A stretch of 38,110 nucleotides of DNA from contig JAGYID010000015.1 in NCBI GenBank assembly GCA_018606725.1, positions 1 to 38,110 of the forward strand. Reading direction: 5' to 3'. The position numbers and the translations under genes were made by a program. The notes under the pieces were generated by a model that ran no database searches, had not been told where the DNA came from, and saw only the letters and a list, made by a program, of their open reading frames with translations. The stretch's first letter is position 1. Each line of letters starts with the position of its first letter. This stretch comes from Acidobacteriota bacterium. GTDB taxonomy: Bacteria; Acidobacteriota; Polarisedimenticolia; Gp22-AA2. Below are positions 24,152 through 31,792 of this stretch, piece by piece.

Positions 24152-24712
24152 TCAGGCGCGGTCGTCGCCAGCGTCGGCGGCGACCTCTTCGGCCACCGCG
24201 TCGACCCGGTAGAGCTCCTGGGCCGACAGGATGAAGTGGCGGCTGACCGCGACGAACGGCGTGGCAAAGTCGAGCGCGCCGCCGCGAACGGTGGCTGACA
24301 CCAGCGCCATGAAGGTTTGCGCCAGGTTGTTCAGGCGGAGCAAGGAGTTGCCGCCCGGCCCGGTATGCACGAACCCCTCCACCGAATAGGCACCGACGCG
24401 CAGCCGCACGGCGGCGCGGCCGTAGTTGCGGATTTCGGGCTCCTCGGTCGCCTTGTCGAGCGCGATCCCGAGATCGGGGATCTCCAGCGCCAGCTGGATC
24501 GCCGAGCGGTTCACCGCGATCGGCGCGTCATCGACCGGGCCGGCACCGGACACCACGACGGGCGAAGAGAGCGTCATGAAAGGTTTGCTGTTCTGGTTCA
24601 GCTCGTCGAGGGTGCGCGCTCCGAGGCCGATGTTCAGCAGGCCGTCGAGGATCAGATCCTGGGTGATGATGCGGATCGGCCTGACGGCCCGGTTCTCGTA
24701 AACATTCGACAC
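24152..24712 (-). CDS. Unrecognised protein with an internal duplication
   Basis: A 186-residue soluble protein that I do not recognise. It contains two copies of a beta-rich unit: residues about 22-53 (ILDGLLNIGLGARTLDELN then FMTLSSPVV) and about 109-142 (YSVEGFVHTGPGGNSLLRLN then FMALVSATV). They share G, G, L-x-x-L-N, F-M-x-L and a final V, and each is followed by a strand of form (I/F)-x-A-V-(N/S)-R. No signal peptide, membrane segment or catalytic motif is seen. GTG 24712 has GGAGGAG six to seven bases upstream. It is the first gene of a minus-strand pair with the TMTC-like gene and is read from one side of a bidirectional promoter. Confidence 0.75.
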   Translation of the reverse strand: MSNVYENRAVRPIRIITQDLILDGLLNIGLGARTLDELNQNSKPFMTLSSPVVVSGAGPVDDAPIAVNRSAIQLALEIPDLGIALDKATEEPEIRNYGRAAVRLRVGAYSVEGFVHTGPGGNSLLRLNNLAQTFMALVSATVRGGALDFATPFVAVSRHFILSAQELYRVDAVAEEVAADAGDDRA

Positions 24713-24745
24713 GCGGTCTCCTCCGGCGCGGACCGGATCACAGAT

Positions 24746-24785
24746 TTGACAGGAGTAACTTAGGGCCCTAGATTCCCGACGTCAA
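24746..24785. promoter_or_regulatory. Symmetric, interlocked divergent promoter pair
   Basis: Plus strand: TTGACA (24746-24751), 17 nt, TAGATT (24769-24774), reading toward 24833. Minus strand: TTGACG (24785-24780), 17 nt, TAAGTT (24762-24757), reading toward 24712. Each -10 lies within the other's spacer, and TTGAC/GTCAA are exactly symmetric about the palindrome TAGGGCCCTA (24761-24770), so only one polymerase could be bound at a time. Confidence 0.75.
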
Positions 24786-24832
24786 CTCCGCGCCGGTCCG
24801 TCCCGGGAGGCCGCCGGCCCGACGAGGTGTCG

Positions 24833-26092
24833 ATGCGGTTCCGCTGCAAGCAGTGCCGGGCCCTGACCCAGGTACAGATCCCCGCCTCCGTCGCCTCCTC
24901 GTTCGTGGCGTCCTGCTCGGGTTGCGGCCGCGGCTACCGCTTCGCAGTCGACCGGCGGCACGGCGCCACCGACCAGGAGCGCTACCGGCGCGCCAAGGAG
25001 TTCGCCGAGGTGAACGGGATCGACCTGGCGGGAGCGTACTCGGTCCTCGAAGGGGTCATGACCCTGGAAGAGGCACGGGGCCTCGCCCGGGTGATCCCGC
25101 AGAGTCCATCAGCGGGACTGGAATCGCCTGCCGCGACGACAGCGGTTGCGAAATTGCCGGCCGCGACCGCGACGCCACCCGCGAACCTGCCGGCCGCGCC
25201 GCGCGCAGTGGCCGGCCCCGCGGCCGCAGATCGGTCGCGCGCCGCTGCCGGAATTCAGGCCTCCGCCCCCACTCGTGTCGCCGTCGCTTCGGGTTCGGCC
25301 TCCGGACCGCGCTCCGGCAGAGGTCCGGGGCTCGCGGAGGCGGAGGTCCCGTACGACCCGGCCTTTTCCGAGGCGGTGCGGGACGGCTGCCTGAGCATCC
25401 AGCAGGCGGTCGAGCGCGGCGACCGGCGCGCACTCGCGGCCCGCCTCGCGCAGCGGCACCGCCTGTCGATGAACCTGGCCTGCAAGGTGGCCGACAACCG
25501 CATCACCATCCATCAGGCGCTGCAGCAGAAGGCCGCCATCGAGAGCCGCGAGCCGCCGCGACCGCAGACGTCGATCTCGCACGGGGTCTGGAATTTCATG
25601 ATCACCAGCATCGGGCTGATGGTGGCGTCCGCCTTCGCGTTCCGGGCGTATCAGGAGTGGGAGGGATACTTCGCGCAGCGCGGCATGCTGTCGCTTGGCC
25701 CGCGCATGGCGAACGCCGCCGTGCGGCCGGTGGCCCGCCCTGCCCCCGCGCCGCCAGTCCCCCAGCCACCTCCGCCCCTGACGGTGCCGAAGACCGACGC
25801 CACCGGCCAGCTCGTGGAGGTGGTCGGCCCCGACCCGAAGAGCGTCCTGATCGCCTTCTGCAGCACCGGCCGGCAGGGCGGGCTTCGGGAGCCGATGGAC
25901 GTCGTCACGGGGGTCCCGCCGAATGCGGCGCTCCGTTTCGGGTTGTTCCGGCACCTTGATCAACCGGGGATGGCCGTCCGGGCGATCCGGATCCGGCGCG
26001 ACGCGAACAGCGGTCGCTGGGTGTCCGGCGATGGCCGCAACCCGATCATGACCGAGCGGGCGCCGGGTGCCGTTTCACCATCCGAACCTTGA
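24833..26092 (+). CDS. Zinc-ribbon protein with membrane segment and short helical repeats, unknown function
   Basis: A 419-residue protein that I do not recognise. The N-terminus is a zinc ribbon (C5, C8, C28, C31). Residues about 85-175 are Ala/Pro-rich linker, one hydrophobic segment lies near 257-275 (FMITSIGLMVASAFAF), then a Pro-rich linker and a C-terminal domain of about 90 residues ('LVEVVGPDPKSVLIAFCSTG'). Three copies of a short helix-turn unit of form V-x-(D/E)-(G/N)-x-(L/I/M)-(T/S)-(I/L)-x-x-A occur near residues 71, 183 and 220, the first and third preceded by a matching helix. ATG 24833 has CGAGG five bases upstream; GTG 24827 is the alternative. Expressed from the rightward half of the bidirectional promoter. 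Orientation suggests a cytoplasmic ribbon and an external C-terminus. Confidence 0.7.
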   Translation: MRFRCKQCRALTQVQIPASVASSFVASCSGCGRGYRFAVDRRHGATDQERYRRAKEFAEVNGIDLAGAYSVLEGVMTLEEARGLARVIPQSPSAGLESPAATTAVAKLPAATATPPANLPAAPRAVAGPAAADRSRAAAGIQASAPTRVAVASGSASGPRSGRGPGLAEAEVPYDPAFSEAVRDGCLSIQQAVERGDRRALAARLAQRHRLSMNLACKVADNRITIHQALQQKAAIESREPPRPQTSISHGVWNFMITSIGLMVASAFAFRAYQEWEGYFAQRGMLSLGPRMANAAVRPVARPAPAPPVPQPPPPLTVPKTDATGQLVEVVGPDPKSVLIAFCSTGRQGGLREPMDVVTGVPPNAALRFGLFRHLDQPGMAVRAIRIRRDANSGRWVSGDGRNPIMTERAPGAVSPSEP

Positions 26093-26116
26093 CAATACCC
26101 CCGCCTCTGCTATAGT
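26089..26116 (+). promoter_or_regulatory. Sigma-70-type promoter of the COG2403-arcC-argF operon
   Basis: TTGACA (26089-26094), 16 nt, TATAGT (26111-26116), overlapping the end of the preceding gene. A leader of about 87 nt follows before ATG 26210. Confidence 0.7.
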
Positions 26117-26209
26117 TCCGCCGCTTCCGCGAAGGTTGGCCTGCCGTCCGGCATTCCCGGCAGCTTTCGGGTGTCCTCGAATGTTCCCTCGCTTCTGACA
26201 AGAGGTCTT

Positions 26210-27523
26210 ATGGCGGCGCGACGTGTCCTGATCATGGGTGCGGCTGGAAGGGACTTCCACAACTTCAATGTCTATTACCGTGACAACCCGGCGTACGAAG
26301 TGGTCGGCTTCACCGCCACCCAGATCCCGAACATCACCGACCGGCGGTACCCGGCCCAGCTCGCCGGCAAGCGCTACCCCGACGGCATCCCGATCTACGA
26401 CGAGGAGGAGATCGGCGACCTGATCGGGCGGCTGCGGGTTCAGGACGTCATCTTCGCCTACTCGGACGTGTCGCATCCGTATGTCATGCACCGCGGCTCG
26501 CAGGTGATCGCCGCCGGCGCGAATTTCTCCCTCCTCGGGTTCAACGAGACCGCGCTCAAGTCGAAGAAGCCGGTGGTGTCGGTGTGCGCCGTGCGCACCG
26601 GCGCCGGCAAGAGCCAGACGACGCGGCGGGTCTGCCGCAAGCTGCTCGACGCCGGGAAGAAAGTCGTCGCCATCCGCCATCCGATGCCGTACGGCGACCT
26701 GGTCAAGCAGCGGGTGCAGCGTTTCGCGACCCTCGAGGACCTCGATCGCTACGAGTGCACCATCGAGGAGCGGGAGGAATACGAGCCGCACATCAAGAAC
26801 GGCACCGTGGTCTATGCCGGCGTCGACTACGCCGCCATCCTGGCGGAGGCGGAGAAGGAGGCCGACGTCATCGTCTGGGACGGCGGCAATAATGATTTGC
26901 CTTTTTACGTCCCGGACGTCGAGATCGTCGTCGCCGACCCGCATCGGCCCGGCCACGAGCTGAAGTACCACCCGGGCGAGGCGAATTTCCGGCGCGCCTC
27001 CTGCATCGTCATCAACAAGATCGACACCGCCGACAAGAAGGGGATCGAAGAGGTCAAGGCGAACATCCTCAAATACAACCCCAAGGCGACGGTCATCGAG
27101 GCCGCCTCGCCGGTGACCGTCGAGGACCCGGCCGCCATCCGCGGCAAACGGGTCCTGGTGGTCGAGGACGGGCCGACGCTGACGCACGGCGAGATGGGGT
27201 ATGGGGCGGGGGTGATCGCCGCGCAGCGCTTCGGCGCCGCCTCGCTCGTCGACCCGCGGCCGTACGCCGTCGGCTCCATCGCCCGCACCTTCCAGAAGTA
27301 CCCCGGCATCGGCACGCTGCTGCCGGCGGTCGGCTACGGAGAGACGCAGATGGACGAGCTGCGCCAGACGATCGAGAAGGTCGACTGCGACCTGGTGCTG
27401 ATCGCCACGCCGATCGATCTGCGCCGCACCATCCGCTTCGAGCGGCCGGCGCTGCGGGTCAGCTACGAGCTCCAGGAGATCGGCAAGCCGGATCTCGACG
27501 ACGTGCTCGCGAAGCTCCTCTGA
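26210..27523 (+). CDS. COG2403 P-loop protein, cyclic 2,3-diphosphoglycerate synthase family
   Basis: A 437-residue protein. The N-terminal Rossmann-like part begins RRVLIMGAAGRDFHNFN with 'FTATQIPNI' and 'FAYSDVSHPYVMH'. A P-loop follows at about 129-137 (RTGAGKSQT), with 'RHPMPYGDL', 'CTIEEREEYEPH', 'DVIVWDGGNND', 'ADPHRPGHEL' and a G4-like NKID (269-272), ending in 'RYELQEIG'-type sequence (here VSYELQEIGKPDL). This matches COG2403, often annotated as cyclic 2,3-diphosphoglycerate synthase from the archaeal enzyme that forms the intramolecular phosphoanhydride with ATP. That activity is unproven in bacteria. AGAGGT precedes ATG 26210; a GTG at 26171 would add an unconserved tail. Carbamate kinase starts 24 nt downstream, so a carbamoyl phosphate-related role is possible. 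Confidence 0.85.
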   Translation: MAARRVLIMGAAGRDFHNFNVYYRDNPAYEVVGFTATQIPNITDRRYPAQLAGKRYPDGIPIYDEEEIGDLIGRLRVQDVIFAYSDVSHPYVMHRGSQVIAAGANFSLLGFNETALKSKKPVVSVCAVRTGAGKSQTTRRVCRKLLDAGKKVVAIRHPMPYGDLVKQRVQRFATLEDLDRYECTIEEREEYEPHIKNGTVVYAGVDYAAILAEAEKEADVIVWDGGNNDLPFYVPDVEIVVADPHRPGHELKYHPGEANFRRASCIVINKIDTADKKGIEEVKANILKYNPKATVIEAASPVTVEDPAAIRGKRVLVVEDGPTLTHGEMGYGAGVIAAQRFGAASLVDPRPYAVGSIARTFQKYPGIGTLLPAVGYGETQMDELRQTIEKVDCDLVLIATPIDLRRTIRFERPALRVSYELQEIGKPDLDDVLAKLL

Positions 27524-27546
27524 GCCCGCCGCGGATCGCCCGTCCC

Positions 27547-28656
27547 ATGTCGCGCCGCCCGCTCGCCGTCGTCGCCTTCGGCGGCAACGCCCTGATCAAG
27601 AAGGATCAGGAGGGCACCCAGTGGGAGCAGCTGGAAAACGCCGGCGAGACGGCGAAGGCGCTGCTGCCGATCCTCCGCGACGGCTATGACCTGGTCCTGG
27701 TGCACGGCAACGGGCCTCAGGTTGGAAACATCCTGATCCAGGTCGAGGAGGCGGTGACCAAGGTGCCGCCGTCGTCGCTCGATGTCTGCGTCGCGCAATC
27801 GGAGGGGAGTATCGGCACCATGCTGGAGATCGCCCTGCTCAACGAGATGCGCCGGCAGCGCTTCCGCGGCCGCGGCGTCGTCACCCTGATCACCGAGGTG
27901 GTGGTCGACCAAAAAGATAAGGGGTTCCGCCGGCCGACCAAGCCGATCGGTCCGTTCTACACGCGGTTCCGGGCCGAGGACCTGATGCACAAGCACGGCT
28001 GGAGCATGGTCGAGGACGCCGGGCGCGGCTGGCGCAAGGTGGTGCCGTCCCCGCGGCCGCTGTCGGTCGTGCAGATGGGGGCGATTCGGCGCGCCGTCGC
28101 CGGCGGCGACGTCGTGATCGCCGGCGGCGGGGGCGGCGTGCCCGTCTACCGGACGAAGCAGGGTGACCTGCGCGGCGTCGAGGCGGTTATCGACAAGGAT
28201 TACACCGCCGGCCTGATCGCGCAGCAGCTGCGCGCCGACCTGTTCGTCATCCTGACCGGGGTCGATCAGGTGTCGCTGAACTATGGCCGCCCGGATCAGG
28301 TGAAGCTGAAGACGCTGACCGTCACCGAAGCGCGCGCCCGCCAGGCGGAGGGGCAGTTCCCCGAGGGCAGCATGGGGCCGAAGATCCGCGCGGCGGTTGA
28401 GTTCATCGAGACGACCGGCCGGGAGGTCCTGATCACCTCGGCGGCGCGGATGGTCGAGGCGGTGCGGGGCCGCGCCGGAACGCGGATCGTCCCCGATGCC
28501 GCCGCGACGGACGGCGCGGCGGCCGGGCCGCCCCGGGCGGCGCGACCGGCGCGGCGAGCTCCACGCTCCCGTCCGGCGACGCACGCCCGGCCTGCCCGGC
28601 GGGCCGGGGGCGCCCGGCGGGGCCGCATGACCACACGGGGGAGCCGGACACCATGA
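27547..28656 (+). CDS. arcC: Carbamate kinase with C-terminal extension
   Basis: Reversibly transfers phosphate between carbamoyl phosphate and ADP, giving ATP, ammonia and CO2. The amino-acid kinase fold is clear: AFGGNALI (10-17), LVHGNGPQVGN (51-61), 'SEGSIGTMLE', 'VIAGGGGGVPV', 'VIDKDYTAGLIA', 'LTGVDQVSLNYG' and 'GSMGPKIRAAVEFIE'. The catalytic domain ends at about residue 314 (TRIVPD), where family members stop. This frame runs on for about 55 residues of Arg/Ala/Pro-rich low complexity and overlaps the argF start by 4 nt (ATGA). The tail could be real or come from a lost stop. It lies 24 nt after the COG2403 gene. No arginine deiminase gene is nearby. Confidence 0.93.
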   Translation: MSRRPLAVVAFGGNALIKKDQEGTQWEQLENAGETAKALLPILRDGYDLVLVHGNGPQVGNILIQVEEAVTKVPPSSLDVCVAQSEGSIGTMLEIALLNEMRRQRFRGRGVVTLITEVVVDQKDKGFRRPTKPIGPFYTRFRAEDLMHKHGWSMVEDAGRGWRKVVPSPRPLSVVQMGAIRRAVAGGDVVIAGGGGGVPVYRTKQGDLRGVEAVIDKDYTAGLIAQQLRADLFVILTGVDQVSLNYGRPDQVKLKTLTVTEARARQAEGQFPEGSMGPKIRAAVEFIETTGREVLITSAARMVEAVRGRAGTRIVPDAAATDGAAAGPPRAARPARRAPRSRPATHARPARRAGGARRGRMTTRGSRTP

Positions 28657-29663
28657 CGCAGACCGACCTGATCTCGATTCACGATCTGTCGCCGGACGAG
28701 GTGGAGGAGATCCTCGCCCTGGCGGTGCGCATCAAGCAGGACCCGGCGCGGCATCGCACAGCACTGGCGCATCAGACGCTGGCGATGATCTTCGAGAAGC
28801 CGTCGCTGCGGACCCGCGTCAGCTTCGAGGCCGGCATGACGCAGCTCGGCGGGCACGCCATCTATCTCGGGCCGTCCGACATCTCGATGGGCAAGCGCGA
28901 GAGCGTGCCGGACATCGCCCGGACTCTCGAGGGGATGGCCGACGGGATCATGGCGCGCACCTTCAGCCACCGGGCGATCGTCGACCTGGCGCGGCACGCC
29001 TCGATCCCGGTGATTAACGGCCTGTCGGACTTCCTGCACCCGTGCCAGGCGCTTGCCGATTTCCTGACCATCCGCGAGCGTCTCGGCAGGACGAAGGGGG
29101 TCACGGTGGCCTACGTCGGCGACGGCAACAATGTGGCCCATTCGCTGATGTACGCCGGCGCCAAGCTCGGGGCGCGGGTGCGGGTGGCGACGCCTGAGAA
29201 GTACGAACCGAGCGCCGAGGTGGTCGCCAACGCCCGCCAGGACGCCCGGCTCACCGGAGGTTCGATCGAGGTCGGGCGCGATCTCCAGGCGGCGGTGGCC
29301 GGCGCCGACGTCATCTATACCGACACCTGGGCGAGCATGGGCCAGGAGGCGGAGCACGACGCCCGCGTCGCGGTGTTCCGGCCCTTTCAGGTCAACGCCG
29401 CGGTCATGCGCCAGGCCGCGAAGGGGGCGCTGTTCATGCACTGCCTGCCGGCGCACCGGGGCGAGGAGGTGACCGGGGAGGTCATCGAGTCGGCGGCCTC
29501 GGTCGTCTTCCCGCAGGCGACCAACCGCCTGCACGCCCAGAAAGCCGTCCTGGTCCTGCTGATGGGCGAGCGCCGTCCGGCCCGACGGACGCGCCCGGCG
29601 GCGGGCAGGGGCCGGTCCGCGGCGGGGCGGCGAAAGCGTTCCGGCGGCCGATCGCGGAGATAG
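28653..29663 (+). CDS. argF: Ornithine carbamoyltransferase with basic C-terminal tail
   Basis: Catalyses carbamoyl phosphate + ornithine to citrulline (or the reverse, when paired with carbamate kinase). The carbamoyl phosphate site is FEKPSLRTR (47-55) and HPCQ (129-132). The ornithine-binding parts are DTWASMGQE (224-232) and the catalytic MHCLPAHRGEEV with Cys264. The SMG form points to ornithine rather than N-acetyl- or N-succinylornithine. The catalytic domain ends near residue 306 (LLMGE); about 30 more residues are Arg/Gly-rich, highly basic. ATG 28653 overlaps the carbamate kinase stop, so the two are coupled. It could serve arginine synthesis or citrulline catabolism; the arcC partnership favours the latter, or a reversible carbamoyl phosphate buffer. 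Confidence 0.95.
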   Translation: MTQTDLISIHDLSPDEVEEILALAVRIKQDPARHRTALAHQTLAMIFEKPSLRTRVSFEAGMTQLGGHAIYLGPSDISMGKRESVPDIARTLEGMADGIMARTFSHRAIVDLARHASIPVINGLSDFLHPCQALADFLTIRERLGRTKGVTVAYVGDGNNVAHSLMYAGAKLGARVRVATPEKYEPSAEVVANARQDARLTGGSIEVGRDLQAAVAGADVIYTDTWASMGQEAEHDARVAVFRPFQVNAAVMRQAAKGALFMHCLPAHRGEEVTGEVIESAASVVFPQATNRLHAQKAVLVLLMGERRPARRTRPAAGRGRSAAGRRKRSGGRSRR

Positions 29664-29666
29664 GGC

Positions 29667-29696
29667 TTGACAGTTCAGGCGACCTCTTGGGAAAAT
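29667..29696 (+). promoter_or_regulatory. Probable promoter of the rplM-rpsI ribosomal unit
   Basis: TTGACA (29667-29672), 18-nt spacer and GAAAAT (29691-29696), starting 3 nt after the argF stop and 52 nt before rplM. The -35 is perfect; the -10 matches 4 of 6. Confidence 0.5.
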
Positions 29697-29747
29697 GACC
29701 GGCCCGCAAACAAGGACAAGTCTGACCACGTCAGCGGCGGAGACTGA

Positions 29748-30182
29748 ATGGACACGTACGTTTGCAAGCCCGGCACGGCCGACAGGAAATGGATTGTGGT
29801 GGATGCCGAGGGGAAGACCCTCGGCCGGCTGTCGACCTGGGTGGCGCGCGCCATCATGGGCAAGCATCGCCCCACCTACACGCCGTTCGCCGACACCGGC
29901 GATTTCGTCGTGGTCGTCAACGCCGACAAGGTCCGCCTGACCGGGGCCAAGCTCGACAAGAAGATGTACCGCTGGTACACCGGCTACCCCGGTGGCCTGC
30001 GGGAGATGACGGCCCGCCGCATGCTGCAGCACAAGCCCGAGCGGGTGATCGAGTGGGCGGTCAAGGGAATGCTCCCGAAGGGGCGTCTCGGCCGGAAGCT
30101 CGGCATGAAGCTGAAGGTCTATGCCGGGCCCGAGCACCCGCACCAGGCGCAGCAACCCGAGAAGGTGAACCCGCCGGTCTGA
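29748..30182 (+). CDS. rplM: 50S ribosomal protein L13
   Basis: A 144-residue early-assembly protein of the large subunit that binds 23S rRNA. It has the family patterns [18 protein letters not shown], '[22 protein letters not shown]', '[15 protein letters not shown]' and '[15 protein letters not shown]', and full family length. ATG 29748 has GGAG about nine bases upstream. It is followed after 28 nt by rpsI, the order conserved across bacteria. Upstream lies a probable promoter that separates it from argF. Confidence 0.97.
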   Translation: MDTYVCKPGTADRKWIVVDAEGKTLGRLSTWVARAIMGKHRPTYTPFADTGDFVVVVNADKVRLTGAKLDKKMYRWYTGYPGGLREMTARRMLQHKPERVIEWAVKGMLPKGRLGRKLGMKLKVYAGPEHPHQAQQPEKVNPPV

Positions 30183-30210
30183 CCGGACGTCCGAGGGAGA
30201 GCGAGCACGC

Positions 30211-30603
30211 ATGGAGATCGTCCAGTACACGGCCACGGGGAGGCGGAAGACCAGCACGGCGCGCGTCTACCTGCGCCCCGGCAACGGCCAGGTCGTCATC
30301 AACCGCCGCCCGTTCGAGCAGTACTTCCACACCGACGCTCTGCGCCGCACGGCGCGTGAGCCTCTCGCGCTGACCGAGATGGTCGAAAAGTTCGACGTGC
30401 TGGTGAATGTCGCCGGCGGCGGCGAGGTCGGCCAGGCGGGGGCGGTGCGTCACGGCATCGCCCGGGCGCTGGTGCAGTTCGACGCGGCGCTGCGACCGAA
30501 GCTGAAGGATGCCGGTTTCCTGACCCGCGATTCGCGGGTCAAGGAGCGGAAGAAGTACGGGCAGAAGGGGGCCCGCGCCCGCTTCCAGTATTCGAAGCGT
30601 TAG
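30211..30603 (+). CDS. rpsI: 30S ribosomal protein S9
   Basis: A 130-residue small-subunit protein whose C-terminal tail reaches the P-site tRNA. It begins [19 protein letters not shown] and contains '[23 protein letters not shown]', '[25 protein letters not shown]' (read as two parts: [11 protein letters not shown] and [12 protein letters not shown]), with the invariant S-K-R end that contacts tRNA. GAGGGAGA lies about ten bases before ATG 30211. Forms a unit with rplM. A 9-bp hairpin follows in the gap before rpsB. Confidence 0.97.
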   Translation: MEIVQYTATGRRKTSTARVYLRPGNGQVVINRRPFEQYFHTDALRRTAREPLALTEMVEKFDVLVNVAGGGEVGQAGAVRHGIARALVQFDAALRPKLKDAGFLTRDSRVKERKKYGQKGARARFQYSKR

Positions 30604-30607
30604 ACCG

Positions 30608-30629
30608 CGCCCGGGGGCGACCCCGGGCG
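30608..30629 (+). terminator. 9-bp hairpin with GNRA-type loop between rpsI and rpsB
   Basis: CGCCCGGGG, loop GCGA, CCCCGGGCG, five nt after the rpsI stop and 51 nt before rpsB. There is no T-run. It may be a weak terminator or processing site, or part of an rpsB leader structure, since rpsB leaders are autoregulated in several bacteria. Confidence 0.45.
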
Positions 30630-30680
30630 ATCATCACCGGACCGGCGTCAAGGCGTCGGCCCGCAGATAAGGAGGGTGCG

Positions 30681-31661
30681 TTGGCGGAAGTCACGATGAA
30701 GGAGCTTCTGGAGGCCGGAGTCCACTTCGGGCACCAGACCAAGCGGTGGAACCCGAAGATGCGCGAGTTCATCTTCGGCCAGCGGAACGGCATCTACATC
30801 ATCAACCTCCAGAAGACCCTCATCCGGTTCCGCGACGCACTGGCCTTCGTGCAGCGGGCGGCCCAGCACGGCAATGTCCTGTTCGTCGGCACCAAGCGGC
30901 AGGCCCAGGATGCCATCGCCGAGGAGGCGATGCGCGCCGGCGTGCCGTACGTCAACCAGCGCTGGCTGGGCGGCACCCTCACCAACTTCCGCACCATCAA
31001 GAAGCGCATCGAGCGGTTGCGGTGGCTGGAGAATTTCCTCGAGAACCCCGTCGAGGGGCGCTACTCGAAGAAAGAGCTCCTGCAGCTCGAGAAGGAGCGC
31101 GTCAAGCTGTCAAAGGTCCTGCTCGGGATCCGCACGCTCGATCGCCTGCCGGACGCTCTGTTCATCATCGATCCGAAGAAGGAGCACATCGCCGTCCAGG
31201 AGGCCTGCAAGCTCGACATCCCGGTCGTCGCTGTGGTCGACACCAACTGCGATCCGGACGACATCGATTACCCGATTCCGGGGAACGACGACGCCATCCG
31301 GGCGATCAAGCTGTTCGCGTCGCGCATCGCGGACGCCATCCTGGAGGGGCGCAGCATCTCGGAGAAGCATCAAGGGGAGCAGGTGACCGAAGAGGCGCTG
31401 GCGGCGGCCGGCGGCGGTGGCGTCGTGGCCGCAGGCATGCCGCCGCTCGGCGCCGACGCCGACGCCAAGGCGGGCGCGCGGCGCGCCCCGGCGGGCGACG
31501 CGCGGCGGGCTCCGGCCCGGCGCAAGCCCGCCACGCGCACCGAAGGGCGCCCGACTCCGCCGGCCGAGGCGGCGCCGGAGGGGGACGCCGAGACGGCCCT
31601 GCAGGTCGAGGGCAGTCCGAAGCGCGAGGCCGCCCCGTCCGGCGACCGGATCCTCGAATAG
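30681..31661 (+). CDS. rpsB: 30S ribosomal protein S2 with long C-terminal extension
   Basis: Small-subunit protein that joins late in assembly. The 326 residues start [19 protein letters not shown] and contain '[22 protein letters not shown]', 'FVGTKRQAQ', '[14 protein letters not shown]', '[12 protein letters not shown]' and '[19 protein letters not shown]', all diagnostic. The core ends near residue 225; about 95 further residues are Ala/Pro/Arg-rich low complexity, making the protein 70 to 100 residues longer than typical. TTG 30681 is the start, with AAGGAGGG just upstream. tsf follows after 131 nt, the universal rpsB-tsf pair, with a palindrome in the gap. Confidence 0.96.
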   Translation: MAEVTMKELLEAGVHFGHQTKRWNPKMREFIFGQRNGIYIINLQKTLIRFRDALAFVQRAAQHGNVLFVGTKRQAQDAIAEEAMRAGVPYVNQRWLGGTLTNFRTIKKRIERLRWLENFLENPVEGRYSKKELLQLEKERVKLSKVLLGIRTLDRLPDALFIIDPKKEHIAVQEACKLDIPVVAVVDTNCDPDDIDYPIPGNDDAIRAIKLFASRIADAILEGRSISEKHQGEQVTEEALAAAGGGGVVAAGMPPLGADADAKAGARRAPAGDARRAPARRKPATRTEGRPTPPAEAAPEGDAETALQVEGSPKREAAPSGDRILE

Positions 31662-31662
31662 G

Positions 31663-31680
31663 CGGGCGGGATCCCGCCCG
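31663..31680. repeat. 18-nt perfect palindrome between rpsB and tsf
   Basis: CGGGCGGGATCCCGCCCG begins two bases after the rpsB stop. As RNA it would form a 7-bp stem with a GATC loop. An attenuator between rpsB and tsf is known in other bacteria; a similar role here is inferred. The rest of the 131-nt gap is GC-rich without further signals apart from the tsf ribosome binding site (AGGAGG, 31783-31788). Confidence 0.45.
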
Positions 31681-31792
31681 GCCGCACGCCCGCTCTCAGA
31701 ATGCCATCCGCCATGCCGCCCGGTCCGGCGGCCCGCGGCCCGGCCGCGCCGGTCCCGGACGCCCGGGCGGCGCGTGAAAGACAGGAGGAGTG

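Noticed and set aside
26171-26209. Earlier GTG start for the COG2403 protein
   Set aside because: The extra 13 residues lack family similarity and a ribosome binding site, while AGAGGT precedes the ATG at 26210 and the conserved sequence begins there.
27547-28656. Arginine deiminase pathway operon (arcABC)
   Set aside because: Carbamate kinase and OTC are present but no arginine deiminase or arginine/ornithine antiporter is encoded in the window.
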